NCBI GenBank assembly: GCA_040221095.1
Contig: JAVJVP010000004.1
Span: 1 to 64,000 of the forward strand
Direction: 5' to 3'
Length of the DNA stretch: 64,000 nucleotides
DNA from: UBA1479 sp040221095
GTDB taxonomy: Bacteria; Pseudomonadota; Alphaproteobacteria; Rhodospirillales; Casp-alpha2
Part shown: piece after piece, positions 1 to 8,816 of the stretch
Position numbering within the stretch: the first letter of the stretch is position 1
How the letters are laid out: each line of letters begins with the position of its first letter
Notes under the pieces: generated by a model
What the model saw: only the letters and a program-made list of their open reading frames with translations
Databases searched by the model: none
What the model was told of the DNA's origin: nothing
Position numbers and translations under genes: made by a program

Positions 1-475
1 CCACTCAAGCGAGTAGACAGAGATACACAGATAAACAGACAGGTCATCGCCACCTAAACCTAAACAGCGACCGGTCCTACCCGTACAGCGCAAAAAACGC
101 CGCCCGCGTATCCCTTCCTATAACCACAATGTCAAACAGCCAAAACCCAAATCCCCGAGACGACTTTGGAGACGCACAAGCCCACACGCGCATAACCGGG
201 AAATCCCGAAAATGGCGCCTGGCGCGGCGTCGTCGAAAAGGGAACCGAAGTTCCTATACTATCGGCAACGGGCATCCCTGGCAAGTGCTGCCAGACCGGA
301 TTTCGCCGAAATCCTCTGCCGCTCCAGATCGCCTCCCCCGAAGAGGAAACCACCGTGTAGCGGCGTGGCCCGGGCGGTGATATAGGAGAACCTGCGCCGC
401 GTGTCCAGCGTGAAACGCAAAATCTTTTCCACAATCGGCCGAAGCCCACCAAGCCCGGCCCCGGGAGGCCCAGGA
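1..475. other. Leading region without a supported gene
   Basis: No reading frame here looks like a protein: the short open frames on both strands are arginine/proline/serine-rich in the way expected from GC-rich non-coding DNA. The first 130 bases are more AT-rich and contain simple AGACAG/ACACAG-type runs. The stretch holds two adjacent perfect inverted repeats (278-294 and 298-314) and a 14-base FRT-like match at 247-260, described separately. It probably includes the promoter and leader of the prpF-like gene, but I cannot place a convincing -35/-10 pair. Confidence 0.5.
278..314. repeat. Two adjacent inverted repeats upstream of prpF-like gene
   Basis: CTGGCA (278-283) pairs with TGCCAG (289-294) around a five-base loop. 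Three bases later GGATTTCG (298-305) pairs perfectly with CGAAATCC (307-314) around one base. The second is nearly a continuous palindrome, so it could be a dimeric regulator site as well as an RNA hairpin. No T-run follows on the plus strand, so neither looks like an intrinsic terminator. Confidence 0.4.
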
Positions 476-1618
476 ATGACCATCATGCAACGCAAAACCC
501 CCGCCGTGTTTTTCCGCGGCGGCACCTCGAAGGCCGTGTTCTTCCGCGCCGAGGACGTGCCCGCCGATATCGAGGAACGCAACCGCATGCTGCGCGCCGT
601 CATGGGCAGCCCCGATCCCTACGGCCGGCAGTTGGACGGCCTGGGCGGCGGCATCTCGTCCCTGTCCAAGGCCATGTGGGTCGAACGCTCGACCCGCAAC
701 GACGCCGACGTGGATTATACCTTCGCGCAGATCGGCATCCGCGACGATGTGGTCGACATGTCCTCCAACTGCGGCAACATGACGTCGGCCGTCGCCCCCT
801 TCGCCGTCGAGGAAGGCGTCTTCCCCGTGGCGGACGGCCCGGCCATGGTGCGCATGTTCAACACCAACACCAAGAAGGTCGTGCATGCCCACTTCACCGT
901 TCACGACGGCCGCGCCGTCTCGACCGGCGACATGGAAATCCCCGGCGTCTCGGGAACGGGGGCGCCCATGCGCCTCGACTGGATGGATCCGGCCGGCACC
1001 GCCGGGCGCGGCGTGCTGCCGACCGGCAAACCGCAGGAAACCTTCTCCGCCCCCGGGTTCGGCGAATTCCCCGGCTCCATCGTCGACGCGGCCTCGGTCT
1101 GCGTCTATGTGCCGGCGGCGGCCTTCGGTCTGACCTGCGCCGAATCGCCCATGGCCATCGATGACATGAAAGAGGTCATGGCCGGCATGGAATACGTGCG
1201 CCGTGACGCCGCCGTGCGCGCCGGCCTGGCCGCGACGCCGGAGGCCGCCGCCCAGGCCTCGCCCCGGGTCGCCCTGATCGCCCCGCCGGTCGCCTACAAG
1301 ACCTTGGCCGGCACCGAGATCGCCGCCGAGGACTACACCATCGCGGTCCGCGTCGCCTCCATGGAGAACATCCACCGCGCGGTGCAGGTCACGGGCGCCA
1401 TGAGCATTTCCGCGGGCCTCGTCGTCGAAGGCACGCTGCTGAACGAGATGGCGGTCGACCTGGACCCCAAGGGCGACCTGAAGATCGGCAATCCGTCCGG
1501 GGTGCTGGCGACCCGCGCGGACGCTCAGAAGAACGCGGACGGCACGTGGAACCTGGTCTCGACCTCGGCCTACCGCACCTTCCGCCGCATCATGGACGGA
1601 CACGTTTACCACCCCTAG
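476..1618 (+). CDS. PrpF-family isomerase (4-oxalomesaconate tautomerase / 2-methylaconitate isomerase-like)
   Basis: The 380-residue product has the PrpF signatures: an FRGGTSK motif near residues 13-19, a DGLGGG stretch near 54-59, and SSNCGN near 96-101, with Cys99 in the position of a catalytic cysteine. PrpF proteins move a C=C double bond in tricarboxylates by proton transfer; characterised members act on 2-methyl-trans-aconitate or 4-oxalomesaconate. I prefer the ATG at 476 over the upstream 401 start because GGGAGG lies seven bases before it and the family begins there. No prpB, prpC or acnD neighbour is present, so the exact substrate is open. It converges on greB with a 14-base gap. 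Confidence 0.85.
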   Translation: MTIMQRKTPAVFFRGGTSKAVFFRAEDVPADIEERNRMLRAVMGSPDPYGRQLDGLGGGISSLSKAMWVERSTRNDADVDYTFAQIGIRDDVVDMSSNCGNMTSAVAPFAVEEGVFPVADGPAMVRMFNTNTKKVVHAHFTVHDGRAVSTGDMEIPGVSGTGAPMRLDWMDPAGTAGRGVLPTGKPQETFSAPGFGEFPGSIVDAASVCVYVPAAAFGLTCAESPMAIDDMKEVMAGMEYVRRDAAVRAGLAATPEAAAQASPRVALIAPPVAYKTLAGTEIAAEDYTIAVRVASMENIHRAVQVTGAMSISAGLVVEGTLLNEMAVDLDPKGDLKIGNPSGVLATRADAQKNADGTWNLVSTSAYRTFRRIMDGHVYHP

Positions 1619-1632
1619 AGGTCGGAGGGCCG

Positions 1633-2196
1633 TCAGGGCCCGTCGTAGGAAATGCGGATGACTTCGACCTCGTCGAGGCCCTGGGGCGTGCGCACGGCGA
1701 CCACATCGCCCTCCTCCGCCTTCATCAAGGCGCGGGCCATGGGCGAGACCCAGCTGATCTCCCCGTCCTCGAGGCGCGCCTCGTCGACGCCGACGATTCG
1801 CACCGTCGGCGTCTCGCCCCGTGAATTCTCGAAGGTCACCCAGGCGCCGAAGAACACCTGGTCACGGTTGGTCTGGCGCGCCGGGTCGACGACCTCGGCG
1901 ATGTCGAGGCGCTTCATCAGGTAGCGCAGGCGGCGGTCGATCTCGCGCAGGCGCTTCTTGCCGTAGATGTAATCGCCGTTTTCCGACCGGTCGCCGTTGC
2001 CCGCCGCCCAGGACACGATGTCGACGACCTTAGGCCGCTCGACATGACGCAGGTGTTTCAGTTCCGCCTGCAGGCGCGCATGGCCCTCGGGCGTCAGCAG
2101 GTTGCGCGATCCCGCCGGCAGTTCGGGGCCATCATCGATCTCATCCTCAAGATCGACTTCCGCCGCCGCGTCCTCGTTCACGAATGCCTTGCTCAC
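1633..2196 (-). CDS. greB: Transcription elongation factor GreB
   Basis: The 187-residue product has a roughly 30-residue acidic N-terminal extension, then the Gre coiled coil (residues about 33-105, with the GDRSENGDYIYGKKR stretch at the finger tip typical of GreB), then the C-terminal FKBP-like domain ending in the EVEVIRISYDG segment. Gre factors enter the RNA polymerase secondary channel and stimulate cleavage of backtracked transcripts. The IYGKKR residues favour GreB over GreA. The start is GTG at 2196, preceded by GAGAGA. It stands alone, divergent from the acetyltransferase gene at 2290. Confidence 0.9.
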   Translation of the reverse strand: MSKAFVNEDAAAEVDLEDEIDDGPELPAGSRNLLTPEGHARLQAELKHLRHVERPKVVDIVSWAAGNGDRSENGDYIYGKKRLREIDRRLRYLMKRLDIAEVVDPARQTNRDQVFFGAWVTFENSRGETPTVRIVGVDEARLEDGEISWVSPMARALMKAEEGDVVAVRTPQGLDEVEVIRISYDGP

Positions 2197-2289
2197 CTTG
2201 GTTCTCTCGCCTGACCCGGAATGGACCTATTCTAGCGCAAGCGCGCGGGATACAAGCGCCCAATCAACGCTTAGGAGATTTTCCCGGCC

Positions 2290-3018
2290 ATGACCGACAC
2301 CCCCGACCGCCCTCTCGGCCCGCCGCTTCCCCAATGGACGCCCCGGCCCCGCCCCGGCCGCGATGTCCTGAGCGGCCCGCGTTGCCGCCTGGAGCCCCTG
2401 TCCGCCGACGCCCATGGCGACGACCTGTGGCAGGCCAACGCCGCCGACACGGACGGGCGCATGTGGGATTACATGTCCTGCGGCCCGTTCACCGACTTCG
2501 CGGACTACCGCAGCTGGCTGACGGCTGCCGCCGCCGGGGACGATCCCCTGTTCTTCGCGATCGTCGATCAGACCTCGGGCAAGGCGCTGGGCGTCGCCAG
2601 CTATATGCGGATCGATCCCGCCAACGGCGTCATCGAGGTCGGCAACATCGCCTATTCCCCGGCCCTTCAGGGCACGGTTCTGGCGACGGAGGCGATGCAT
2701 CTGATGATGGCCCATGCCTTCGATAGGCTCGGCTACCGGCGCTATGAATGGAAATGCAACGCCTTTAACGCGCCGTCGCGGCGGGCGGCGCAGCGCCTGG
2801 GCTTTTCCCATGAAGGGGTGTTCCGCAATCACATGGTGGTCAAGGGGCGCAGCCGCAATTCGGCCTGGTTCGCGATCACCGATGGGGATTGGCCCGCCAT
2901 CAAGGCGGCGCAGGAAACCTGGCTCAGCCCGGACAATTTCGGCGCGGACGGCAAGCAGCGCCGTGCGCTGTCGGCGCTGACCAAGGCGTTAAGGACGGAA
3001 GATCCGGGAACGGTCTGA
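2290..3018 (+). CDS. GNAT-family N-acetyltransferase, RimJ/RimL type
   Basis: The 242-residue protein has the RimJ/RimL-like order: an N-terminal strand with GPRCRLEPL, a central strand ending in IGNIAYSP-like residues (VGNIAYSPALQGT), and the late motif NAPSRRAAQRLGFSHEG (about residues 158-174), which binds the acetyl-CoA pyrophosphate and forms the terminal strand. Close relatives are usually annotated as hypothetical acetyltransferases acting on amino groups of proteins or small molecules; the substrate is unknown. The TTAGGAGA sequence ahead of ATG 2290 supports the start. It converges on the SPOR lipoprotein gene with a seven-base gap. Confidence 0.85.
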   Translation: MTDTPDRPLGPPLPQWTPRPRPGRDVLSGPRCRLEPLSADAHGDDLWQANAADTDGRMWDYMSCGPFTDFADYRSWLTAAAAGDDPLFFAIVDQTSGKALGVASYMRIDPANGVIEVGNIAYSPALQGTVLATEAMHLMMAHAFDRLGYRRYEWKCNAFNAPSRRAAQRLGFSHEGVFRNHMVVKGRSRNSAWFAITDGDWPAIKAAQETWLSPDNFGADGKQRRALSALTKALRTEDPGTV

Positions 3019-3025
3019 CGCTGCC

Positions 3026-4420
3026 TCAGCCGCCGATGGTCGACGGCTCGCAGAACTGGCGGCGCTTCTTCAGGTCCACACAGATGCTCTTGGCCTCGCC
3101 CGCCGACTTCAGCGGCCCGGCCTTGAGGCGGTAGTAAACGCCCTTCTTGCCGAGATCGATCTTGGCGACCTCATGCTCCATGTCCTTGAGCACGGTGCGG
3201 TGGCGGCGCTGAATCAGCTTCCAGCCGTCCTCGGCCTGCTTTTCCGAGCGGTAGGACGCGAGATGCACGCCCGGCTGCGGGCCCTTCGGCTTTTCCACCT
3301 TCTCGGCCTTGTCCTTGTCGACAAGGCTGGTGGGGGCCGCCTGGGCCGACGCCATCTTGGGCGCTTCCGGCTGCATCGCCTTTTCAATGGCGGCGCGTTC
3401 GCGGGTGTATTCGTCGGACGAGATATAGCCGCTGTCGCGCAGTTGTTCGAGGCGGCGCACCATGTCGGCGGCCTCCATCAAACCCTGGGGCGGCGGCGCC
3501 GGATTGACCAGGCGCACGGGGGCCGCCGGCATCAGGGCGTCGAGGATCATGTTGCGTTCCGCCGCATGCTGCGAGACGGAAATGGCACGCAATTCAAGCG
3601 CCCGGCCGATGGCGCGCAGGCGTCCGGAAATCTGTTCCGTGGTCGGCACGGGCCGGTCCAGACCCGCCGACGACGGCGGTGAGGTCAGCGGCAACAGGGC
3701 ACCGACATTGGCCTGACGCCGGGTCGCATATTCCTGCGGCGTGACAAGCCCCTGGTCCTTCAGGGCACGCATGGTCGAAAAGCGCGAAATCATGTTCTGG
3801 TCGCCACCGGTATAGGCATCCATGGTGGTTACCGGCATGGCGGGAGCGGCCATGGCCTGTTGCGGCTGCGCCGAGACCATGGGCGGAGGTGCTCCGAACG
3901 AGGCGGCCGGGGCGCGGCCCGTGGGCGACGCGGAAACGGTGGCGGGCGCACCGGGGAAACCGGCCGGCGCCTGGCCCAGGCGGACGGCGCTCGGCACTTC
4001 GCCGGAATCGAGCAGCGACAGATTGACGCTGGCGATCTGCGAGGCCGGGCGCGTCGCCAGATTGTTCCACACCACGAACTGCTGGGATTCTTCCGGACGC
4101 AGGGCCAATACGGCCTCGTACATCTGGCGCGACTTCGTGATCTGGCCGGTGTTTTGATAAAGGATGCCGGCGCCGAGCAGCGCATCGACGTCCTTCGGAT
4201 TGGCTTGCAGGGCTTTCTGGAAATGGCTTTCGGCGGTGACGAAGTTGCCCTTGGCCAGTTGGGCGATGCCAAGTTCGGCCTCGTCGTTCTGCTTCAGGGG
4301 GCTTCCCGCCCAGAAGGTATCCGTGAAGATCTGCGATTCCTGCAAGGCGCCACAGGCCCCAAGGCCCATGCTCGCCACCGCAACAAACGCAAACCGCGCC
4401 ATAAAACGTCGACCGGTCAT
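3026..4420 (-). CDS. TPR and SPOR-domain lipoprotein with two SHOCT-like segments
   Basis: The 464-residue product starts with a lipoprotein signal (hydrophobic residues 8-22, lipobox LGAC, Cys23). Residues about 50-125 form TPR-like helical repeats. A Pro/Ala-rich linker follows, then two SHOCT-like segments (near 210-240 and near 320-350, each with the pattern L..G.I..EEY..R). A SPOR domain closes the protein at about 385-460. SPOR domains bind denuded septal peptidoglycan glycans, so a role at the envelope or division site is likely but inferred. GAGAGG precedes the ATG at 4420. I do not know a named orthologue. Confidence 0.75.
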   Translation of the reverse strand: MTGRRFMARFAFVAVASMGLGACGALQESQIFTDTFWAGSPLKQNDEAELGIAQLAKGNFVTAESHFQKALQANPKDVDALLGAGILYQNTGQITKSRQMYEAVLALRPEESQQFVVWNNLATRPASQIASVNLSLLDSGEVPSAVRLGQAPAGFPGAPATVSASPTGRAPAASFGAPPPMVSAQPQQAMAAPAMPVTTMDAYTGGDQNMISRFSTMRALKDQGLVTPQEYATRRQANVGALLPLTSPPSSAGLDRPVPTTEQISGRLRAIGRALELRAISVSQHAAERNMILDALMPAAPVRLVNPAPPPQGLMEAADMVRRLEQLRDSGYISSDEYTRERAAIEKAMQPEAPKMASAQAAPTSLVDKDKAEKVEKPKGPQPGVHLASYRSEKQAEDGWKLIQRRHRTVLKDMEHEVAKIDLGKKGVYYRLKAGPLKSAGEAKSICVDLKKRRQFCEPSTIGG

Positions 4421-4626
4421 GATCCTCTCCCGCAGCTAAGACAGCGCGCCGCCCCGGCGTTCACTCCCAAGAAAACGCCGGAAATTACCCAGGATGGCGG
4501 CGCCATGTCTGGATCAACTCAAGGATAGTGAAAACCATTGGGGTAAACAATTGGTAAAAAAGGAGGAATCAATCACCCGCCCCCGGGCGGACCCAGGTTT
4601 TCCGGGGGCTTTCCCGGGCGGCGGGC

Positions 4627-5097
4627 CTAGAGGGCCCGCTCCATGAACCGCATGCCGGGCGCCGTGTCGTCATGATAGGCCGGAATGTCGGCGAACCCCA
4701 TGGCGCGGTAAAGGGCCTGCGCACCCTTCATGTGATCGAGGGTATCCAGGCAGAGGGAGCGAAACCCAGCGGCCCGGGCGTGCCCCACGGCGGCTTCCGC
4801 CAACACGCGGCCGAAGCCCCGCCCCTGCCAGTCCGGTCGCACGTACAAGCGTTTCATTTCCGCCCTGTCTTCGGACAAGGCGCGAACGCCCACCACGCCG
4901 GCGGCGGCACCGTCCGCGCGCAGCAGCAACAGCGCCCCCCGGGGCGGGCCGTACGCCCCGGGCAGCCCCGCCAGTTCGGCGTCGAAACCGTTCAGGCAAT
5001 AGGTGCGGGACACATCGGCCCCATATTCGGCGAACATCTCCCGCACCGTATCAAGGTCGGGCCCACCAGTTACCGTCGAAATGACCGCGTCCGGCAT
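4627..5097 (-). CDS. GNAT-family N-acetyltransferase
   Basis: The 156-residue product contains the GNAT core: AEMKRLYVRPDWQGRGFGRVLAE-type strand and acetyl-CoA loop (motif RGFGR) near residues 80-92, followed by ARAAGFRSLCLDT and an ALYRAMGF C-terminal motif. The substrate cannot be told from sequence. I set the start at ATG 5097, not the longer in-frame start at 5244, because GGAG lies just upstream and the longer frame would run through the dehydrogenase gene. The gap to the upstream dehydrogenase stop is 19 bases, so the two are probably co-transcribed. Confidence 0.8.
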   Translation of the reverse strand: MPDAVISTVTGGPDLDTVREMFAEYGADVSRTYCLNGFDAELAGLPGAYGPPRGALLLLRADGAAAGVVGVRALSEDRAEMKRLYVRPDWQGRGFGRVLAEAAVGHARAAGFRSLCLDTLDHMKGAQALYRAMGFADIPAYHDDTAPGMRFMERAL

Positions 5098-5116
5098 GCC
5101 CGCACTCCGTTTCCGG

Positions 5117-6184
5117 TTAGGCCAGTGCTTCGGCGATGGCCGCACCCAGTTCCTGAGTCGACGCCGTGCCACCCATGTCACGGGTCTTGGGCCCGTCGCC
5201 GGCGACCACCTGTTCGATGACGCGCACGATCTCGTCGGCGGCATCCTTCTGGCCCAGGTGATCGAGCATCATCGCCGCCGACCAGATCTGGCCGATGGGG
5301 TTGGCGATGTTCTGGCCCGCGATATCGGGGGCGGAGCCGTGGACTGGCTCAAACATCGACGGATAATCCCTCTCCGGGTTGATGTTGGCCGAGGGTGCTA
5401 TGCCGATGGTGCCGGTACAGGCCGGGCCCAGATCCGACAGGATGTCGCCGAACAGGTTGGATCCGACGACCACGTCGAACCAATCGGGGTTGCGCACGAA
5501 ATGGGCGGTCAGGATGTCGATGTGGAACTGATCGGTCTCGACGTCCGGGTATTCTGATGCGATCGCCTCGAAGCGTTCGTCCCAATAGGGCATGGAGATG
5601 CTGATGCCGTTCGACTTGGTGGCCGAGGTAACCTTCTTGCGCTTGCGCGTGCGGGCCAGCTCGAACGCGACGCGCATGATGCGATCGCAGCCGTTCTTGG
5701 TGAAGATGGAGGTCTGCGCGGCGAATTCCTGATCCGTGCCGACATGGGCGCGGCCGCCGATGTCGGAATATTCGCCTTCGTTGTTCTCGCGCACGACCAG
5801 GAAGTCGATGTCGCCCGGCTTGCGGTTCGCCAACGGACAGGGCATGCCTTCCATGAGCTTGACCGGGCGCAGCGACAGGTACTGGTGGAACTCGCGGCGG
5901 ATGGGGATCAACAGGCCCCAGAGCGAGACATGGTCCTTCACCCCCGGGAAGCCGACGGCGCCCAGCAGGATCGAGTCGTGACCCTTGATGGTGTCCAGCC
6001 CGTCTTCCGGCATCATGGCGCCTTCCTTGGCGAAGCGCTCGCAGCTCCAGTCGAACTCGTCGAACTTGAACGACAGGTCGTGCTTGCGGCCGATCACCTC
6101 GAGCACGCGGAGCGCTTCGGGCATGACTTCGTTGCCAATGCCGTCTCCGGGGATGACGGCGATGCGGTAGGCGTTGGTGGACAT
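5117..6184 (-). CDS. Tartrate dehydrogenase/decarboxylase or D-malate dehydrogenase
   Basis: The 355-residue protein belongs to the isocitrate/isopropylmalate dehydrogenase fold. It has GDGIGNEV near the N-terminus, the RENNEGEYS phosphate/substrate loop, a TSATKSNG stretch with the catalytic Lys, the NLFGDILSDL metal-binding Asp segment and the EPVHGSAPDIAG nucleotide loop. The GGRAHVGT and FDEFDWSCERF segments match the TtuC/DmlA branch, which oxidatively decarboxylates tartrate or D-malate with NAD and Mn2+. LeuB is less likely because there is no leucine gene context. It precedes the acetyltransferase gene on the same strand. Confidence 0.85.
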   Translation of the reverse strand: MSTNAYRIAVIPGDGIGNEVMPEALRVLEVIGRKHDLSFKFDEFDWSCERFAKEGAMMPEDGLDTIKGHDSILLGAVGFPGVKDHVSLWGLLIPIRREFHQYLSLRPVKLMEGMPCPLANRKPGDIDFLVVRENNEGEYSDIGGRAHVGTDQEFAAQTSIFTKNGCDRIMRVAFELARTRKRKKVTSATKSNGISISMPYWDERFEAIASEYPDVETDQFHIDILTAHFVRNPDWFDVVVGSNLFGDILSDLGPACTGTIGIAPSANINPERDYPSMFEPVHGSAPDIAGQNIANPIGQIWSAAMMLDHLGQKDAADEIVRVIEQVVAGDGPKTRDMGGTASTQELGAAIAEALA

Positions 6185-6236
6185 GGATGGCTCCCTTTTG
6201 GTTCTTTACTGCCGCGGGTCGGGCGGAAGAACGGTT

Positions 6237-7211
6237 TTAGCCCCCCGCCCCTTTCCCGGCAAGCACGCGGACCAGCAAATCCTTGTCCACGTTGCCGCCC
6301 GACAGCACCACGCCCGTCTTCTTCCCGGCCATGAGGTCGCGCTCCTGAAGACGCGCCGCCAGGGTCGCGGCCCCCGCCCCTTCGGCCAGATTGTGGGTGT
6401 CCGTGAAATAGGCCGCCATGGCAGTGGAAATTTCCTCATCGGAAACCGTGACGATGCGCGCGGCACCCTTGCGGATGATTTCAAGCGCCTGGGCGTCCGG
6501 CTGACGCACGGCCAATCCCTCGGCAATGGTCGCGACGCCGTTGGTCGCGACAACCCGGCCGGCGGCATAGGACAGCGCGTAACAGGGTGCTCCCTCGGCA
6601 ACGACACCGACGATCTGCGTCTTCAGGTCAAGCGCATCACGCGCCGCGATGACGCCGCAGATGCCGGACCCCAGGCCGATGGGCACATAAACGGTATCCA
6701 GATCCGGTTGCGCCTCGAACAATTCCAGCCCATAGCTTGCCACCCCCTGGACCAGCCAGGGATGGAACGACGGCACCATATGCAGGTCGCGCTCCGCCGC
6801 GAGCCCCTCGGCGAATTCCTTGGCCGACTGGAAATCATCGCCCTTCTCGATCAGGTCGACGCCCTGCGCCGCCATGGCCGCACTCTTGCCCGGATTGTTC
6901 CCCTTCGGCACGACGATGGTCGCCGGCAGGCCGACCATGCGGGCCGCCCGGCCAATGCTTTGCCCGTGATTGCCCGTGGTCGCCGTGATAACCCCCGCAA
7001 TATCCGGATGTTCGGCCTTCAGGCGTGTGAGGTAGACAAGTCCACCCCTGACCTTGAAGGCGCCGACGGGGGAATGGTTCTCGTGCTTGACCCACACCTC
7101 GCCGCCGGCGCGTTGGTCAAGCAGCGGCCAGTTGTGAGTCGGCGTGGGCGGCAGATGAGCGTCCACGATCTCGCGTGCGGCCTCCAATTCCGTTCGCATC
7201 AGCCATTCCAT
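6237..7211 (-). CDS. PLP-dependent threonine/serine dehydratase-family enzyme
   Basis: The 324-residue fold-type II PLP enzyme shows GAFKVRGG near residues 51-58 with the Schiff-base lysine, the TTGNHGQS substrate loop near 83-90, and a GLGSGICG glycine-rich phosphate loop near 176-183. There is no C-terminal ACT domain, so it is the short catabolic type rather than biosynthetic IlvA. The family deaminates threonine or serine, or acts on hydroxyaspartate; the substrate is not decidable. GGGAGA precedes the ATG at 7211. The gene diverges from a MocR regulator across 119 bases with operator-like repeats, suggesting direct control. Confidence 0.85.
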   Translation of the reverse strand: MEWLMRTELEAAREIVDAHLPPTPTHNWPLLDQRAGGEVWVKHENHSPVGAFKVRGGLVYLTRLKAEHPDIAGVITATTGNHGQSIGRAARMVGLPATIVVPKGNNPGKSAAMAAQGVDLIEKGDDFQSAKEFAEGLAAERDLHMVPSFHPWLVQGVASYGLELFEAQPDLDTVYVPIGLGSGICGVIAARDALDLKTQIVGVVAEGAPCYALSYAAGRVVATNGVATIAEGLAVRQPDAQALEIIRKGAARIVTVSDEEISTAMAAYFTDTHNLAEGAGAATLAARLQERDLMAGKKTGVVLSGGNVDKDLLVRVLAGKGAGG

Positions 7212-7247
7212 AAAGCGTCTCCCGACATTGCCCGCTCATTGTCCCCC

Positions 7248-7315
7248 ATCAATACCGTATTGATCCCGAACATTTAGACATTAACTCAATACAATTGACA
7301 TACAATCGATACAAT
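7248..7315. promoter_or_regulatory. Operator-like repeats between dehydratase and MocR genes
   Basis: A near-perfect palindrome with 8-base arms, ATCAATAC and GTATTGAT around one base, lies at 7248-7264. Three direct copies of ATACAAT follow at 7289-7295, 7300-7306 and 7309-7315. MocR/GntR regulators commonly bind direct and inverted repeats next to their own promoters, and the repeats overlap the likely -35 and spacer of the mocR promoter. The inference is autoregulation plus control of the divergent dehydratase gene. Confidence 0.65.
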
Positions 7316-7324
7316 ATCTAAAAT
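7295..7324 (+). promoter_or_regulatory. Predicted promoter of mocR-like gene, probably giving a leaderless mRNA
   Basis: A perfect TTGACA -35 hexamer at 7295-7300 is followed after 18 bases by TAAAAT at 7319-7324. The start codon at 7331 lies only six bases downstream, about where transcription would begin. No Shine-Dalgarno sequence is present before the ATG, which fits a leaderless transcript. Confidence 0.55.
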
Positions 7325-7330
7325 CGCACC

Positions 7331-8797
7331 ATGACAATCTGGATGCCCGAGTTGCGCGGCCGTGCCGGCCCCAAGTACCAGGCGATCGTCGATGCCATCG
7401 TCGACGCCCTGGAAACGGGGGATCTGACGCCGGGCACCAAACTTCCGCCGCAACGCAATCTGGCCTACGACCTGGGCGTGACGCTCGGCACCGTGACCCG
7501 CGCCTACCAGGAGTTGGAGCGCAGCGGCTTGGCCCGCGGCGAGGTCGGGCGCGGCACCTTCATCACCGCCCCCGCCGACCATAGGCCGCCCCCCACCCTG
7601 CACGACAACATCGACGCCCTGCGCAACAGCGTGAACATGGAGCATACCCCTGTCGATGCCCTTTACGGCACCGACTTCATGGGCGCCGAAGGCCTGGAAC
7701 TGGCCTCCAACTATCCGGCCACGGCGGGCGTGGGGGCGATGACCCAACGCGCCATGGCCCGGGTCAACCACGAAGCCGTGTGGGAAGCCGTGTCGCGCTA
7801 TCAAACCCATAACGGCCTGCGCCCCCACCGCGACGCGGGGGCCGACTGGTTGAACAGCCTGGGCGTGGAGGCAAAGGCCGAGGATATTTTGATTGCCCCA
7901 GGCGCCCAGGCGGCGACCCAGGCGGCGCTGATGGCCCTGGCCCGTCCGGGCGATCTGATCCTGGCCGAAGCCCTCAGCTGGCCCGGCCTGAAGGCGACCG
8001 CCGCTCCCCTGGGGCTGCGGGTCGAGGGGCTGGCCATGGACGAACACGGCCTGATCCCGGATGCCTTCGAGCAGGCCTGCCGCGACAGATCCCCCCGCCT
8101 TCTCTACCTTCTGCCGACCCTGCAGAACCCGACCACCACGGTCATGCCCGAAGACCGGCGCCGGCAGATCGCCGAGATTGCCCGCCGCCACGGCGTGTTC
8201 GTGATCGAGGACGACGTCTACGGCTTTCTGATCGAAAACGGCCCCCCGCCCCTGCACACCATCGCCGCCGACATCACGGTCTATGTGACCAGTCTGTCCA
8301 AGGCCGTGTCGCCCGGGCTCCGCGTCGGCTACGTGCTGGTGCCCCAGGGCCGCATGGCGTCCTTCGTCGGCGCCCTGCGGTCCTCGACCCTGATGGCGTC
8401 CCCTCTGGCGGTCGAGATCGCCAGTGAGATGATCCGTGGCGGCGAGGCCGACGAGATGATGGCCCAGCAGCGCCGCGAGGTGGAAAGCCGCCAAAAACTT
8501 CTGGTCCGCCACCTGGGCCACCTGGGACTGCACACCCACCCCCGGTCCTTGCATGCCTGGCTGCCCGTGCCGGCGGGGTTCACCGGGCCCGAATTCCGCA
8601 CCCGGCTGCTGGAGCGCAGCGTGTCCGTGACCCCCGGCAACGCCTTCGTCATGGACGAACGCCACCGCCCCGACCGCCCGCATGTGCGTATCTGCCTTGG
8701 CGCCGAACAGGACAGCCAACGCCTGGAGCGGGCGCTGGCCATCATCGCCGAGGTCGCCGGCGGCACCGGCCCCCAGGCAGAGCCGACCTACGTCTAA
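7331..8797 (+). CDS. MocR/GntR-family transcriptional regulator with aminotransferase domain
   Basis: The 488-residue protein has an N-terminal GntR winged helix (about residues 12-80, with LPPQRNLAYDLGVTLGTVTRAYQ-like recognition residues) joined to a fold-type I aminotransferase domain (about 115-480). The aminotransferase part carries LQNPTTT, EDDVYGF and TSLSKAVSPGLRVGY, the last holding the PLP lysine. MocR proteins sense PLP or amino-acid adducts and regulate PLP, GABA, taurine or amino-acid genes. The divergent threonine dehydratase-like gene is the obvious target. The start has no ribosome-binding site, consistent with the promoter position. Confidence 0.9.
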   Translation: MTIWMPELRGRAGPKYQAIVDAIVDALETGDLTPGTKLPPQRNLAYDLGVTLGTVTRAYQELERSGLARGEVGRGTFITAPADHRPPPTLHDNIDALRNSVNMEHTPVDALYGTDFMGAEGLELASNYPATAGVGAMTQRAMARVNHEAVWEAVSRYQTHNGLRPHRDAGADWLNSLGVEAKAEDILIAPGAQAATQAALMALARPGDLILAEALSWPGLKATAAPLGLRVEGLAMDEHGLIPDAFEQACRDRSPRLLYLLPTLQNPTTTVMPEDRRRQIAEIARRHGVFVIEDDVYGFLIENGPPPLHTIAADITVYVTSLSKAVSPGLRVGYVLVPQGRMASFVGALRSSTLMASPLAVEIASEMIRGGEADEMMAQQRREVESRQKLLVRHLGHLGLHTHPRSLHAWLPVPAGFTGPEFRTRLLERSVSVTPGNAFVMDERHRPDRPHVRICLGAEQDSQRLERALAIIAEVAGGTGPQAEPTYV

Positions 8798-8816
8798 CCA
8801 GGAAAATTCCTTCTGG

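Noticed and set aside
254..1612. Long minus-strand open frame opposite the prpF-like gene
   Set aside because: His/Gly/Arg-rich composition typical of antisense frames in GC-rich DNA; the plus strand has clear PrpF motifs.
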